This document shows, piece after piece, positions 9,958 through 19,444 of a DNA stretch of 64,000 nt (within the stretch, counting starts at the first letter, position 1; every line of letters begins with the position of its first letter). Made by a program: the position numbers and the translations under genes. Source of the stretch: Saprospiraceae bacterium (GTDB lineage: Bacteria; Bacteroidota; Bacteroidia; Chitinophagales; Saprospiraceae); assembly GCA_022841345.1 (NCBI GenBank), contig JALHRR010000018.1, positions 1-64,000 on the forward strand, written 5' to 3'. The notes under the pieces are model-generated. The model ran no database searches. It was not told where the DNA came from and was given only the letters and a program-made list of their open reading frames with translations.

Positions 9958-11586
9958 ATGAAAACTAAGTTAGTTACTGTAAATGCTATTATTATCATTT
10001 GGCTTGGTATAGTCCATAGTTCCCTTGCTCAAAAAGTTGATTTGGATAAATACCTTTTTCAGGATAATTTCAGATCCTGGCCTACTCAGTATCTGGGCAA
10101 TGAATATTTGTCCTATAATGTAACTTCCTATACTGAAGGAAAATCAACTACATACTTTAAGGAAGAAACAATAAAAAAATCAATACACCTTGATTTATGG
10201 ACTAAGATTGAAAGAACCGGAGACATCTCTTTTGATATATTATTTGAGGATTTTTATATTCTTGAACCAAGAGTAGTTAGCAGAAGAAAACCTGTTCAAA
10301 ACAAAGACCAAAAACCGGTTGACGAATTTGCTGTAGAATTACAATTGACATTTCGGGCTACTTGTAAAGTGGTAGACCAAATTAAGAAAGAATTACTTGA
10401 CGAGCGATTATTTAAAAGCAGAAATGATACCATTAGACACCTTCATCCTAATTACTATTCCCAAAGAAATCAGGCCTTGTCAGAATTTAATAAAGTTAAA
10501 GAACAGTTGATTAAAGAGCAAATTACGCTGCATGGTAATAATATATTGAAAAATATTTCTGAGTATTATAATCGCAGATATGGATTCAGTTCCGAAGCCA
10601 GAAATTATTTTTTGTGGCTACTGGATAACAAGAAACATCCCGAACATGTAGCTCAGCAGGAAATTTGGAATTTAATAAAGCCGGATATAAAAACGGTAAA
10701 TAAAAATGGTCTTAGTGATGAAGCTAAAGAACATTTAAGTAAGGCAATCGAATATTTTACGGATGTTAAAAAGAGATTTACTGATGATTCGAAAGACCAT
10801 AAGAAGCTTAGATACGGTGCATTTTACAATAGTGCCAAAATTTATCACCTATTAGAGATGCCAGATGAGGCTGAGGATGAGATTCTTGGTCTGGAGAATA
10901 ATGACTATGACGCTAAAGATGCAAAGCAATTAAGAAAGGAAGTTGAAAAACTAAATGAACAGCTTTTGAAATCAGAATCAGGGACAAGAAGATTTACCCG
11001 TAGTTTAGATCAAATTGTTGACAGAGGCGAATTTAGCAGATCAAGTCTGGATGTTGTTGCACCCAAAAATGATAAACCTGCAGAAATACCTTTAGAAATC
11101 TATCAATACTCAACAGAATCGACGATCACCACTACTGATAATAAGAAAATAAGTGGAAAGATAGACATGGTCTTCAGACCGGGGGAAGACGGGATTTTGC
11201 TGTGGGTCAACATCAAAGAGGATAATGGAGTTACTCATGCGGTTACAGCGAGTAAAGTTCTTTCAGCACAGGTAGGAGACAAGATCTTCTGTGTTGAAAT
11301 GTTACAGGATAAAGTCCCTGTCCTTTTTGAAGTTTTAAAAGAGACTCCCAAATCTCAATTACTCCAACTTTGGGAGAGAACTGGTCCTGTTGAATATGGA
11401 TACGCAGTGGTATTTAACAAAAAAAGAGTACATACAAGTAGTTATTATTTGATTAATAGAGCTCTTTCAAAAATATTCAAAGATGATTGTCCTAAAGTAG
11501 TAGAAATGGCTAAAAAGCGACATTATAAGCATTCTCCCGAAAGCTTGAGTGAGCTTGTAGATCATTTAACAGAGTGTGGTTCATGA
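9958..11586 (+). CDS. Secreted protein of unknown function, TPR-like middle
   Basis: 542 residues. The first 25 form a signal peptide ending SLAQ. The middle is helical: residues about 255-345 look like tetratricopeptide-type helices (AKEHLSKAIEYF, GAFYNSAKIYHLLEMPDEAE) followed by a coiled-coil-prone stretch. The last 170 residues are mixed alpha/beta with a Cys near the C-terminus. No sorting domain is present, so it probably stays in the periplasm or is exported otherwise. It is AT-rich, like the background of the window, unlike the flanking adhesin genes. No family recognised. Confidence 0.75.
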   Translation: MKTKLVTVNAIIIIWLGIVHSSLAQKVDLDKYLFQDNFRSWPTQYLGNEYLSYNVTSYTEGKSTTYFKEETIKKSIHLDLWTKIERTGDISFDILFEDFYILEPRVVSRRKPVQNKDQKPVDEFAVELQLTFRATCKVVDQIKKELLDERLFKSRNDTIRHLHPNYYSQRNQALSEFNKVKEQLIKEQITLHGNNILKNISEYYNRRYGFSSEARNYFLWLLDNKKHPEHVAQQEIWNLIKPDIKTVNKNGLSDEAKEHLSKAIEYFTDVKKRFTDDSKDHKKLRYGAFYNSAKIYHLLEMPDEAEDEILGLENNDYDAKDAKQLRKEVEKLNEQLLKSESGTRRFTRSLDQIVDRGEFSRSSLDVVAPKNDKPAEIPLEIYQYSTESTITTTDNKKISGKIDMVFRPGEDGILLWVNIKEDNGVTHAVTASKVLSAQVGDKIFCVEMLQDKVPVLFEVLKETPKSQLLQLWERTGPVEYGYAVVFNKKRVHTSSYYLINRALSKIFKDDCPKVVEMAKKRHYKHSPESLSELVDHLTECGS

Positions 11587-11764
11587 AACAGATAAATTAG
11601 ATTTAATTTGGGATTTGGTTCAGCTATTTTTACTTCATAGCATGTTATGAATAAAATGAGACTGACATTTATAAAAAAATAACTACGCCAATACATGAAT
11701 GATTTTTGATCTATATTCAACAAATGTTGCCCCCCGGAATATGAATGCTATAATTTGTGAAATT

Positions 11765-11803
11765 GCGGGTACCCGGAGTTTAATCTGAGTACCCGCTTTT
11801 ATT
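11765..11803 (+). terminator. Rho-independent terminator
   Basis: GCGGGTAC at 11765-11772 pairs with GTACCCGC at 11789-11796, followed by TTTT. It lies in the 311-bp gap 11587-11897, which holds nothing else recognisable. Confidence 0.75.
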
Positions 11804-11897
11804 TATACTATCATTGTTTTAGAATGAAAGTCTATTTTTACGCTGCTGAGGTCCAGCTTTGGTGCTAAAATGCGTTATTTTGTGACATCAATGATTA

Positions 11898-14108
11898 TTG
11901 ATTTTTAAATCCAGCGTTTTGAGTGCTACAGTTTTCCTGCTTACTCCACCCTTTACCCAGCTCAATACGCCCTATCCGGCCACATCCTACCTGAAAGGAT
12001 TTCTAAACACTAAAGGAATCAGTTGCTTTCAGGCAGACCTTGGAATAGAAGTCATCCTTCAGATTTTTTCCAGAAATGGGCTGACAGAGATGTTTGAGCG
12101 GGTTCAGGAGCACACTGGCGCAAAGTCAAAAAATGCCCGGCGTATAATAACTATGAAGGATGAATATATTCAGATTATAGATGCCGTCATATCATTTTTG
12201 CAGGGAAAAAATCCTACTCTGGCCCATCTGATCTGTCAGGAAGAATTCTTACCGGAAGCAAGCCGTTTTGCACAATTGGATGATCTGGAATGGGCATTTG
12301 GAAGCATGGGAATCCAGGATAAGGCAAAACATCTTGCTACTTTATTTTTGGAGGATTTATCTGATTTGATTCAGGAGTGCCTGGATCCACATTTTGGATT
12401 CAGCCGGTATGCCGAGCGTCTTGGCAGATCTGCCAATTCTTTTGACGAATTATACGAAGCATTACATCAGCCAAAAACTTTCGTAGATCAACTTCTTGAA
12501 GTCGCACTTGAAAAACATATAGTAAATGCAGCTCCAAAACTGGTAGGTATCTCAGTTCCTTTTCCGGGAAATCTCTACAGTGCTTTTAGATGTGCGCAAT
12601 GGATTAAAAAACAGCATCCGCAAATTAAGATTACTATGGGAGGAGGTTTTCCCAACACAGAATTGCGTTCATTATCAGAGCCCAGGGTTTTTGAATTTTT
12701 CGATTTCATCACGCTGGATGATGGAGAAGCACCTATAGAGCATCTGATAGAACATGCGGACGGAAAAAGGCCGCAGGAATTGTTAAAGCGCACTTTTGCA
12801 TTGTCAGGCGGTAAAGTGGAGTATTTCAATTTTAGCTTGAGTAAAGACTACCCACAGGCAGAGGTTGGTACCCCTGATTACAGTGATTTGTTGTTGGACA
12901 AATATATTTCAGTTCTGGAAATTGCTAATCCCATGCACAGAATGTGGAGTGATGGCAGATGGAATAAACTCACTATGGCGCATGGATGTTATTGGGGGAA
13001 ATGCACATTTTGCGATATTTCACTGGATTATATCAAAGTTTACGAACCCATAGCAGCAGGAATCCTGTGCGACAGAATTGAAACCCTCATTGCGCAGACC
13101 GGTCAGAATGGTTTTCACTTTGTAGATGAGGCTGCTCCACCTGCACTTATGAGAGCCCTGGCTCTGGAAATTCTAAAGCGCAAATTGGTTATTTCCTGGT
13201 GGACGAATATTCGCTTTGAAAAAAGCTTTAGCGCAGATTTGTGCAGATTACTGAAAGCCTCAGGTTGTATTGCAGTTTCAGGAGGTCTTGAAGTCGCTTC
13301 TGACCGCTTGCTGCAATTGATAGACAAGGGCGTAACAGTTGCTCAAGTGGCCAGAGTCACCAGAAATTTTACAGATGCGGGGATTCTGGTACATGCATAT
13401 CTGATGTATGGATTTCCGACCCAGACAGAGCAGGAGACAATTGATTCCCTTGAAATGGTCAGGCAACTCTTTGCTGCAGGATGTATTCAGTCTGGATTCT
13501 GGCATCAATTTGCCATGACAGCTCATGCTCCTGTAGGTATCGATCCTGAAAAATTTGGAGTTGTTTGCAAAAATGAAACGATCGGGACATTTGCAAATAA
13601 TGATCTGATCCACGAAGATCCCACAGGTGCAGATCATGAGTTGTACAGCTATGGATTGAAAAAATCATTGTTCAATTTTATGCATGGAATTGGCCTGGAA
13701 TATCCGGTTCAGGATTGGTTTGATTTTGAGGTAACCCCTTCCAGTGTGGAGAGGGAGTATATTGAATCAGCTCTGGATGATGAGGAATTAGTTTCAATAA
13801 AACCCAGTACTAAACTCACCTGGCTGGGTCCATTGCCTCAAATTAAAAAATCTAAAAAGGAATTGGATCCAAATAAAGTCAAGCTTTCATTTCAGTTAAA
13901 AAAGGAGGAAGTGACTTTCAGAATGGAGACACCAGAAGCAAAATGGCTATTGGAAGTTTTACCTCAAATGTTAGCAGCCTTTGGAAAGACGATGAGCTAT
14001 GAAGATGTAAAGCAGAGCTATGAATCCGCCGGATTAGAAGATTTTGGCCTGTTCTGGCATGCTACGATGATGTATGATCTGAGGGTGTGTGGGCTGTTGG
14101 TGCTGTAA
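11898..14108 (+). CDS. B12-binding-type radical SAM protein
   Basis: 736 residues from TTG 11898, which follows an in-frame TGA; a second TTG at 11919 is equally possible and would put LLTPPF near the N-terminus, as usual in this family. The N-terminal part resembles a cobalamin-binding domain (SYLKGFL, then PKLVGISVPFPGN and MGGGFPNTEL). The radical SAM cluster motif reads CYWGKCTFC (Cys 364, 369, 372), that is Cx4Cx2C rather than Cx3Cx2C. Downstream are SGGLEVASDRLL and YLMYGFPTQT, typical of the SAM-binding barrel. It may catalyse a methyl transfer or another radical step on an unknown substrate. No peptide precursor or biosynthetic partner lies next to it. Confidence 0.85.
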   Translation: MIFKSSVLSATVFLLTPPFTQLNTPYPATSYLKGFLNTKGISCFQADLGIEVILQIFSRNGLTEMFERVQEHTGAKSKNARRIITMKDEYIQIIDAVISFLQGKNPTLAHLICQEEFLPEASRFAQLDDLEWAFGSMGIQDKAKHLATLFLEDLSDLIQECLDPHFGFSRYAERLGRSANSFDELYEALHQPKTFVDQLLEVALEKHIVNAAPKLVGISVPFPGNLYSAFRCAQWIKKQHPQIKITMGGGFPNTELRSLSEPRVFEFFDFITLDDGEAPIEHLIEHADGKRPQELLKRTFALSGGKVEYFNFSLSKDYPQAEVGTPDYSDLLLDKYISVLEIANPMHRMWSDGRWNKLTMAHGCYWGKCTFCDISLDYIKVYEPIAAGILCDRIETLIAQTGQNGFHFVDEAAPPALMRALALEILKRKLVISWWTNIRFEKSFSADLCRLLKASGCIAVSGGLEVASDRLLQLIDKGVTVAQVARVTRNFTDAGILVHAYLMYGFPTQTEQETIDSLEMVRQLFAAGCIQSGFWHQFAMTAHAPVGIDPEKFGVVCKNETIGTFANNDLIHEDPTGADHELYSYGLKKSLFNFMHGIGLEYPVQDWFDFEVTPSSVEREYIESALDDEELVSIKPSTKLTWLGPLPQIKKSKKELDPNKVKLSFQLKKEEVTFRMETPEAKWLLEVLPQMLAAFGKTMSYEDVKQSYESAGLEDFGLFWHATMMYDLRVCGLLVL

Positions 14109-14287
14109 TTTGTTAAGTGGCAGACTTTCGAACTTTTGTATCGAATATGACTTTAATTAAATAGCTTGGAATAAATGATTTCATATTTTGTCTGACCTTA
14201 ACCTGGTGAGAATAATAGTAATCTACCTTTCTGGAACAAAAATTGATAAGAAGAAATTATTCTAAACTGAAGCATTTAAATACAGCT

Positions 14288-17200
14288 ATGGAGAAAAAAC
14301 CCAACACACAAATTTTGCTTTGTTTCAAAATTTTCCTCTTTATAAGTCACTCCATTATATGTTCCGGACCCTTAATCGCTCAGGATTTGATTAAAGAAGT
14401 CCTCCCTTCGAATTCACAGCTAACCGGAAACACATTTACATACAGACTTACATATACATGCAACAATTCCAATGGCCCTTGTGTCGGTGCTCAGGTGATA
14501 GATTTGTTGCCGGCGGAAGTTTCTTTTGTTTCTACATTTCCAGCCTCACCATCGGGTAATGTGACTGCAATTAATATTACGCCAAATTATATGGGTACAG
14601 GGCGCACCAGAGTCAGCTTTACTTTGGTAAGTCCATTGTCTTCCGGAAGTAGCGGAGTTGTTTCCATTAATGTCCGTTTCCCCAATGGTATTACACCCGA
14701 TGGTACCATAGCGTCTAATACTGCTGATGGAATTAATTTGAATACTGTTCCAGGAACATACACTACGCCACTTATTAATGTTACAGGTCAATATGCTGAT
14801 CCCGCAAACGATCCGGTTATGTCCTTAACATTACAAACCGCCCCTGCAAATCTTGACTTGCCGGAAACATACAGAGTAAGTTTGTCAAATCCCAATCTTC
14901 CCGGAACCGGAAACATTGTTGCTGCCGGACCTGTCGTCGTCATCCTTGCCCCCGGAACTGTATTCAACGGATCAACTCCTGCAGCTGATTGCCAGCCGGG
15001 CTGTGTCGGTACCACTCCTGCTACGGTTTCTTTTAGTTCTCCGTTTTCTGTTCCGATTGCACCAGGTAGTAATAGAGAAATTTTGTTAAATGTCATATTT
15101 CCTTCTGCAACATTTCCCTCAGGTATTAATGTCTCTCCATCCGCTACAGCTGAGATCAACGTTTTGGGAGAAGCGTCCCAAATCATCGGTCCTGCTGGCC
15201 TGACACACCCTGTCACAACTTTTGTACCCTCGCCCGGAGCGAGTTTTAGTGTAAATATGGCATCCGGAACGCCGAATCCTCCTGCAATAAATCAGAGTTT
15301 TACTTATGATATCAATGTATTCAATAATGGAAATGTACCATTGGATAATGGCAGAACTATTTTTACTGTTCCAGTGGAAATGAATATTTTAAGTGTGGTG
15401 ACAGGATCATATATAAACCTCAGTGATTTTGCCGCAGGAGAAGGAGTAAGGGTCTCTTATGAAAAAAATACAGCTTTGGGAGTATTTACTTTATGGGGCA
15501 GTTCACCAAACACCACAACTAATACAACATTAACTGCTCCGCCACCCGGTCTTGGAGCAGGTGAATACATCACACGAATAAGATGGGAGTATGGTCAGAT
15601 GTCTCCGGGTATGACTGTCAGCAATCGCCCATTAATAACTGGCAGAATAATAAACCCAAACAATGCCGGGGGACCTGTTTCAATTGGAAATTCAATTCAG
15701 GCATGTGCAGATTTTACTGCTGTATATATAGCAGGCCCGACAAATGTGAATCGTTTTGAATGTGAAACATTCAATGTTTCCGGGCCTTTTGTACAATTTA
15801 ATCCTGCTGTGGATATTTTATCCGGCTCAGACTACTATCTGGAAGGTCAAAATGCCATTTACAGACTTCAAATCAGATCTGCAGAACATTCAAGTACACC
15901 GGTTCCTTTGCAAGACATTCAGGTAATTTTCGAATTAACCGCAGGACAAACTTTTAATAGTTTTACATTTGACGATCAGGGAACAGGGTTACCCGCACCC
16001 CAACAATTTGTACAACAACAAAATTTATTAATTTTCAGGTGGAATGCCGGCAGTGGAAACCTGGGTTCTAACCAGCGTGTATGGATCAATATCAGTTCTG
16101 TCATAAATTCAGAAGCCACACATGGCAATGCAGTCAGCACACTATACATCCAATCTGAATCAGGTGGCATTGCTCAGAGATGTAGTACTTCAAGTATTAC
16201 TGATTCTAAAGATCTTGACACAGATGGTAATACAACTGAAACTTTTTGTACTACAACCGGCCAAATTTTCATTGTAACACCACCAACTGCAATATGCCAA
16301 AGTATTCAGGTTCAACTTTCAGCAGATAATACAACTACTGTATCAGCATCAGCGATCAATAATGGAAGTAATGGAGGCTTTGAAGATTTAACCTTTTTAA
16401 TCAACGGAGAATCATCCCTCGAATTTAATTGCGATGATCTGGGCGAGCAGACTGTCACGCTTTTAGTAACAGATTTTTACGGAGGCACCGGAGAATGTAC
16501 TGTGAATATTTTTATTCTTGATGATGACAATCCATGTTGTGCGGCCCCGCAAGCTGTTTGTCAGTCTCATACAGCTTACCTCGATGAAGATGGTCTCGTT
16601 TCTATAAGCATTCAGGATGTAGATGGTGGAAGTACTTACGAATGTGGTCTGCTGAGTATAGTCATTTCAGAGGAGAACTTTAGCTGTGCAGATACTGGAG
16701 TCAATATAATTACTTTAATCATTACCGATATTCATGGGGATCAATCCAGTTGTTCTGCTGTTATAATCGTTTCAGATACCCTACCTCCAACCATTGAATG
16801 CAACAATTTTTCACTTAATTTTAATGGGGAGCAAAGTATTCCTTTATCTGTGAACGACCTGGTACTTAGTTCAGATGATAATTGTGGCATTTCGGGAGTT
16901 TCATTGTCTCCCGATCAAGTTAGTTCTACACAGATAGGCCAGATAATTATGATTACCGCTACAGCAATTGACTTTTCCGGTAATGAAGCCACTTGTATCA
17001 GCCTCGTGAGTGTGGACGGACTTCCTGCCGGTTGGAATCAGAATGAAGATGGCGTTAATTGCACAGATGGAAATGAAGTTTCTTACGATCCATCGAATCA
17101 GGAGTTTACAGTAAACAGCACAAATTGCTATTATGCATCTCCATTTACAGCTGATGAACTTGCATTTGCTCAATATTCCCTCTGTGGAAATGGAAGTATT

Positions 17201-17881
17201 ACAGCAGAAATTATCGGAATAACAGGAACCAATGCCTTCGCGGGTCTGACTATGAGGGAGAATAATCAGCCAGGTGCTAAAAAAGTCCAGCTATCCACCA
17301 ATCTGAGCAGCAATTTCCACAGAAGAGAAATCAGGACTACCACCAATGCCGCAGCAATGCCTCAACAAACTCCTGCTCAGGGAAGACATTGGCTTCGAAT
17401 TGTAAGAACCGGAAATCAATTTGTCGGATATAGTTCTTCCAACGGAACACAATGGAATCTTTCTTTTTCTGCGAATATTAATATGTCATCCTGCATAGAA
17501 ACTGGATTAACACTTACAAATTACAATAGCAACAGCAGCTCCTTAGCTACGTTTGCCCATGTGAGTGTAGTAACCGCAAATAATCCACTGTTACTACCTT
17601 TTCCAAATGTAGAAGCGCCATCTGCTTATGAGCCGAAATTCGATGTTTATCCCAATCCGGGCAATGGCGAATTTAATCTAAGACTGGATGACTATCTTGG
17701 AAAATCAATAGAAATTCAGGTTTTAAACCTTCACAGCCAAATGGTTCAATTAAAATCTATTGTTCAGGTTATTCAGCCTGCAGATAAGATTAGTTTAAAA
17801 GATCTGACTTCCGGTATGTATATCATCAGGATTATTTGCTCAGACATGAAAACGTCTTCCAGGTTGGTTTTGAAGAATTGA
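14288..17881 (+). CDS. T9SS-secreted multidomain protein, DUF11-like and HYR domains
   Basis: 1,197 residues from ATG 14288; an in-frame TTG at 14243 would place 15 residues ahead of the signal peptide, so the ATG is preferred. The signal peptide ends PLIAQ. Several long beta-sandwich domains of DUF11 or conserved-repeat type fill residues about 33-660. Three HYR-like Cys-containing domains follow (ICQSIQVQLS, AVCQSHTAYL, PPTIECNNF). Then come the GLPAGWNQN domain (about 910-1095) and a divergent sorting domain starting YPNPGNGEFN. The C-terminal cassette order matches the proteins at 3-4427 and 4660-7182, but it is more diverged in sequence, so it is an older paralogue. Probably cell-surface; exact role unknown. 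Confidence 0.88.
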   Translation: MEKKPNTQILLCFKIFLFISHSIICSGPLIAQDLIKEVLPSNSQLTGNTFTYRLTYTCNNSNGPCVGAQVIDLLPAEVSFVSTFPASPSGNVTAINITPNYMGTGRTRVSFTLVSPLSSGSSGVVSINVRFPNGITPDGTIASNTADGINLNTVPGTYTTPLINVTGQYADPANDPVMSLTLQTAPANLDLPETYRVSLSNPNLPGTGNIVAAGPVVVILAPGTVFNGSTPAADCQPGCVGTTPATVSFSSPFSVPIAPGSNREILLNVIFPSATFPSGINVSPSATAEINVLGEASQIIGPAGLTHPVTTFVPSPGASFSVNMASGTPNPPAINQSFTYDINVFNNGNVPLDNGRTIFTVPVEMNILSVVTGSYINLSDFAAGEGVRVSYEKNTALGVFTLWGSSPNTTTNTTLTAPPPGLGAGEYITRIRWEYGQMSPGMTVSNRPLITGRIINPNNAGGPVSIGNSIQACADFTAVYIAGPTNVNRFECETFNVSGPFVQFNPAVDILSGSDYYLEGQNAIYRLQIRSAEHSSTPVPLQDIQVIFELTAGQTFNSFTFDDQGTGLPAPQQFVQQQNLLIFRWNAGSGNLGSNQRVWINISSVINSEATHGNAVSTLYIQSESGGIAQRCSTSSITDSKDLDTDGNTTETFCTTTGQIFIVTPPTAICQSIQVQLSADNTTTVSASAINNGSNGGFEDLTFLINGESSLEFNCDDLGEQTVTLLVTDFYGGTGECTVNIFILDDDNPCCAAPQAVCQSHTAYLDEDGLVSISIQDVDGGSTYECGLLSIVISEENFSCADTGVNIITLIITDIHGDQSSCSAVIIVSDTLPPTIECNNFSLNFNGEQSIPLSVNDLVLSSDDNCGISGVSLSPDQVSSTQIGQIIMITATAIDFSGNEATCISLVSVDGLPAGWNQNEDGVNCTDGNEVSYDPSNQEFTVNSTNCYYASPFTADELAFAQYSLCGNGSITAEIIGITGTNAFAGLTMRENNQPGAKKVQLSTNLSSNFHRREIRTTTNAAAMPQQTPAQGRHWLRIVRTGNQFVGYSSSNGTQWNLSFSANINMSSCIETGLTLTNYNSNSSSLATFAHVSVVTANNPLLLPFPNVEAPSAYEPKFDVYPNPGNGEFNLRLDDYLGKSIEIQVLNLHSQMVQLKSIVQVIQPADKISLKDLTSGMYIIRIICSDMKTSSRLVLKN

Positions 17882-17957
17882 TTTGAATGAAAGAAGTAAC
17901 TTTCATCAGTATTGGTTGAGCGGACAGAATGGTTCTGAACGCTCAAGTTTTTTCTCA

Positions 17958-17965
17958 TAGCTTTG
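17958..17965 (+). promoter_or_regulatory. Putative -7 box of truC
   Basis: TAGCTTTG matches the Bacteroidota -7 consensus TAnnTTTG. It ends only 4 bp before the truC ATG, which suggests a leaderless or almost leaderless transcript. No convincing -33 element was seen. Confidence 0.45.
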
Positions 17966-17969
17966 CCAC

Positions 17970-18659
17970 ATGCTTGAAGTCCTTTACGAAGACGAATATA
18001 TCATTGCCATCAATAAACCACAGGGAATTTTGGTCCACAAAACCTGGATCAGCGAGGACAAAGTATTTTTGCTGCAGCTGTTGCGGGATCAGGTGGGATA
18101 TCGCCTGTACACAATACACCGGCTGGACAGGGGCACTTCAGGAGTAATATTATTTGCAAAATCCGCCGAACATTCAGGCAGACTTTCTGAGCTTTTCATG
18201 GAACACAAAATAGAAAAGAAATATCTGGCAATCGTCAGAGGATGGCTGCCGGAGGAAGACATTATTAATTACCCACTTTCTGACCCCGAAAGTGGTAAAT
18301 ATGAAAAACTGGAAGCGCTTACAGCGTACAAATGCCTGGCAAAATCAGAGATAAATGCCGCAATTGGTCTTAAATACAAAACTGCACGTTTCTCTCTTAT
18401 AGAAGCTTGTCCGCGGTCCGGGAGAAGGCATCAGATTCGCAAACATTTCGCTCATATCAACCACCCGATATTAGGGGACAAAAGACATGGTGACGTTAAG
18501 CATAATACCTATTTTAGAGAGCATTTTAAAATGGACAGAATGTGCTTACATGCTTCAAGCCTGCAATTTAGCCACCCATTCACAGAAGAAGATCTTTTCA
18601 TTTCAGCTAAATATGATGAAGCATTTGAGCACGCTTTGAAAATCACTGATTTGCATTAG
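17970..18659 (+). CDS. truC: tRNA pseudouridine(65) synthase
   Basis: 229 residues, RluA-type pseudouridine synthase that isomerises a uridine in tRNA (U65 in the E. coli enzyme). The catalytic motif HRLDRGTSG is at residues 50-58 with Asp53 as nucleophile. The start (MLEVLYEDEYIIAINKP), the LVHKTW segment, KKYLAIVRGW, GRRHQIRKH and DKRHGD all match TruC closely rather than the rRNA enzymes. There is no S4 domain, as expected for TruC. The ATG sits just behind a -7-like box. It is likely monocistronic; the next gene starts 68 bp later. Confidence 0.88.
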   Translation: MLEVLYEDEYIIAINKPQGILVHKTWISEDKVFLLQLLRDQVGYRLYTIHRLDRGTSGVILFAKSAEHSGRLSELFMEHKIEKKYLAIVRGWLPEEDIINYPLSDPESGKYEKLEALTAYKCLAKSEINAAIGLKYKTARFSLIEACPRSGRRHQIRKHFAHINHPILGDKRHGDVKHNTYFREHFKMDRMCLHASSLQFSHPFTEEDLFISAKYDEAFEHALKITDLH

Positions 18660-18727
18660 CTATAAAAACAATAAGAATCAAAAATTCTATCTTAATTATC
18701 TTAGCTTGAGGGACTAAAAAAAAGCGT

Positions 18728-19198
18728 ATGAGCAGTTCAGACATTATCTTCAAGTTTTATGATGCATTTGTCCATGCAGATGCAAAAACGATGCTGAGTT
18801 ACTATCACGATGAAATTGAATTTGAAGATCCTGCATTTGGAAAATTGAAAGGGGAAGATGTTAAGAATATGTGGAGAATGCTGATCGAACGGAGCAAAGG
18901 GGAGCTAAAAATCACTTTTGATAATGTCGTGGCAGATGAAAAATCAGGAACTGCTGAATGGACGGCAGTATATAATTTTGGTCAGACAGGGAGAGCAGTG
19001 ACGAATAAAATAAAGGCCAGATTTGAATTTAAAGATGGAAAAATATTCAGACATACAGATCATTTCGATATGTGGAGTTGGTCAGGACAGGCATTAGGTT
19101 TGACCGGATATTTATTGGGATGGACCTCATTTTTTAGGAATAAGATTCAAAAACAAACCAGAAAATTATTGAAAAGCTACAGCGACAAACGTATATAG
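18728..19198 (+). CDS. SnoaL-like / NTF2-like domain protein
   Basis: 156 residues, cytoplasmic. The pattern FYDAFVHADAKTMLSYYHDEIEFEDPAF followed by later beta strands (TAVYNFG, ARFEFKDGKIFRHTDHFDMW) is that of SnoaL-like NTF2-fold proteins, small cone-shaped domains that act as polyketide cyclases, isomerases or ligand binders. The C-terminus after residue 120 is basic. No partner gene defines a substrate. Confident in the fold, not in the function. Confidence 0.75.
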   Translation: MSSSDIIFKFYDAFVHADAKTMLSYYHDEIEFEDPAFGKLKGEDVKNMWRMLIERSKGELKITFDNVVADEKSGTAEWTAVYNFGQTGRAVTNKIKARFEFKDGKIFRHTDHFDMWSWSGQALGLTGYLLGWTSFFRNKIQKQTRKLLKSYSDKRI

Positions 19199-19444
19199 TT
19201 TTGGGAGCTGAATATTTGGGTTTGATTTGTCTTTCAAATGGCAGGCAAATTATTCATACGTTCCGGATGTTGTATTTTGGTTTTACTAATTCCATACGCT
19301 CCTTGTAGAAGTTAATCCACCTGTTATTTTGTGCAGCCTGGTACGTTTCAAGGAGTTTGAATTAAAATTTATTATTTCCTTCGAAAAAGGAAATCCATAC
19401 AGGTCAGATTTAAAGAGGTATTTCATGAAAAAGCAAAAACAGAT

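Noticed and set aside
11765-11803. Riboswitch upstream of the radical SAM gene
   Set aside because: Only a simple terminator hairpin is visible; no cobalamin-riboswitch elements could be found in 11587-11897.
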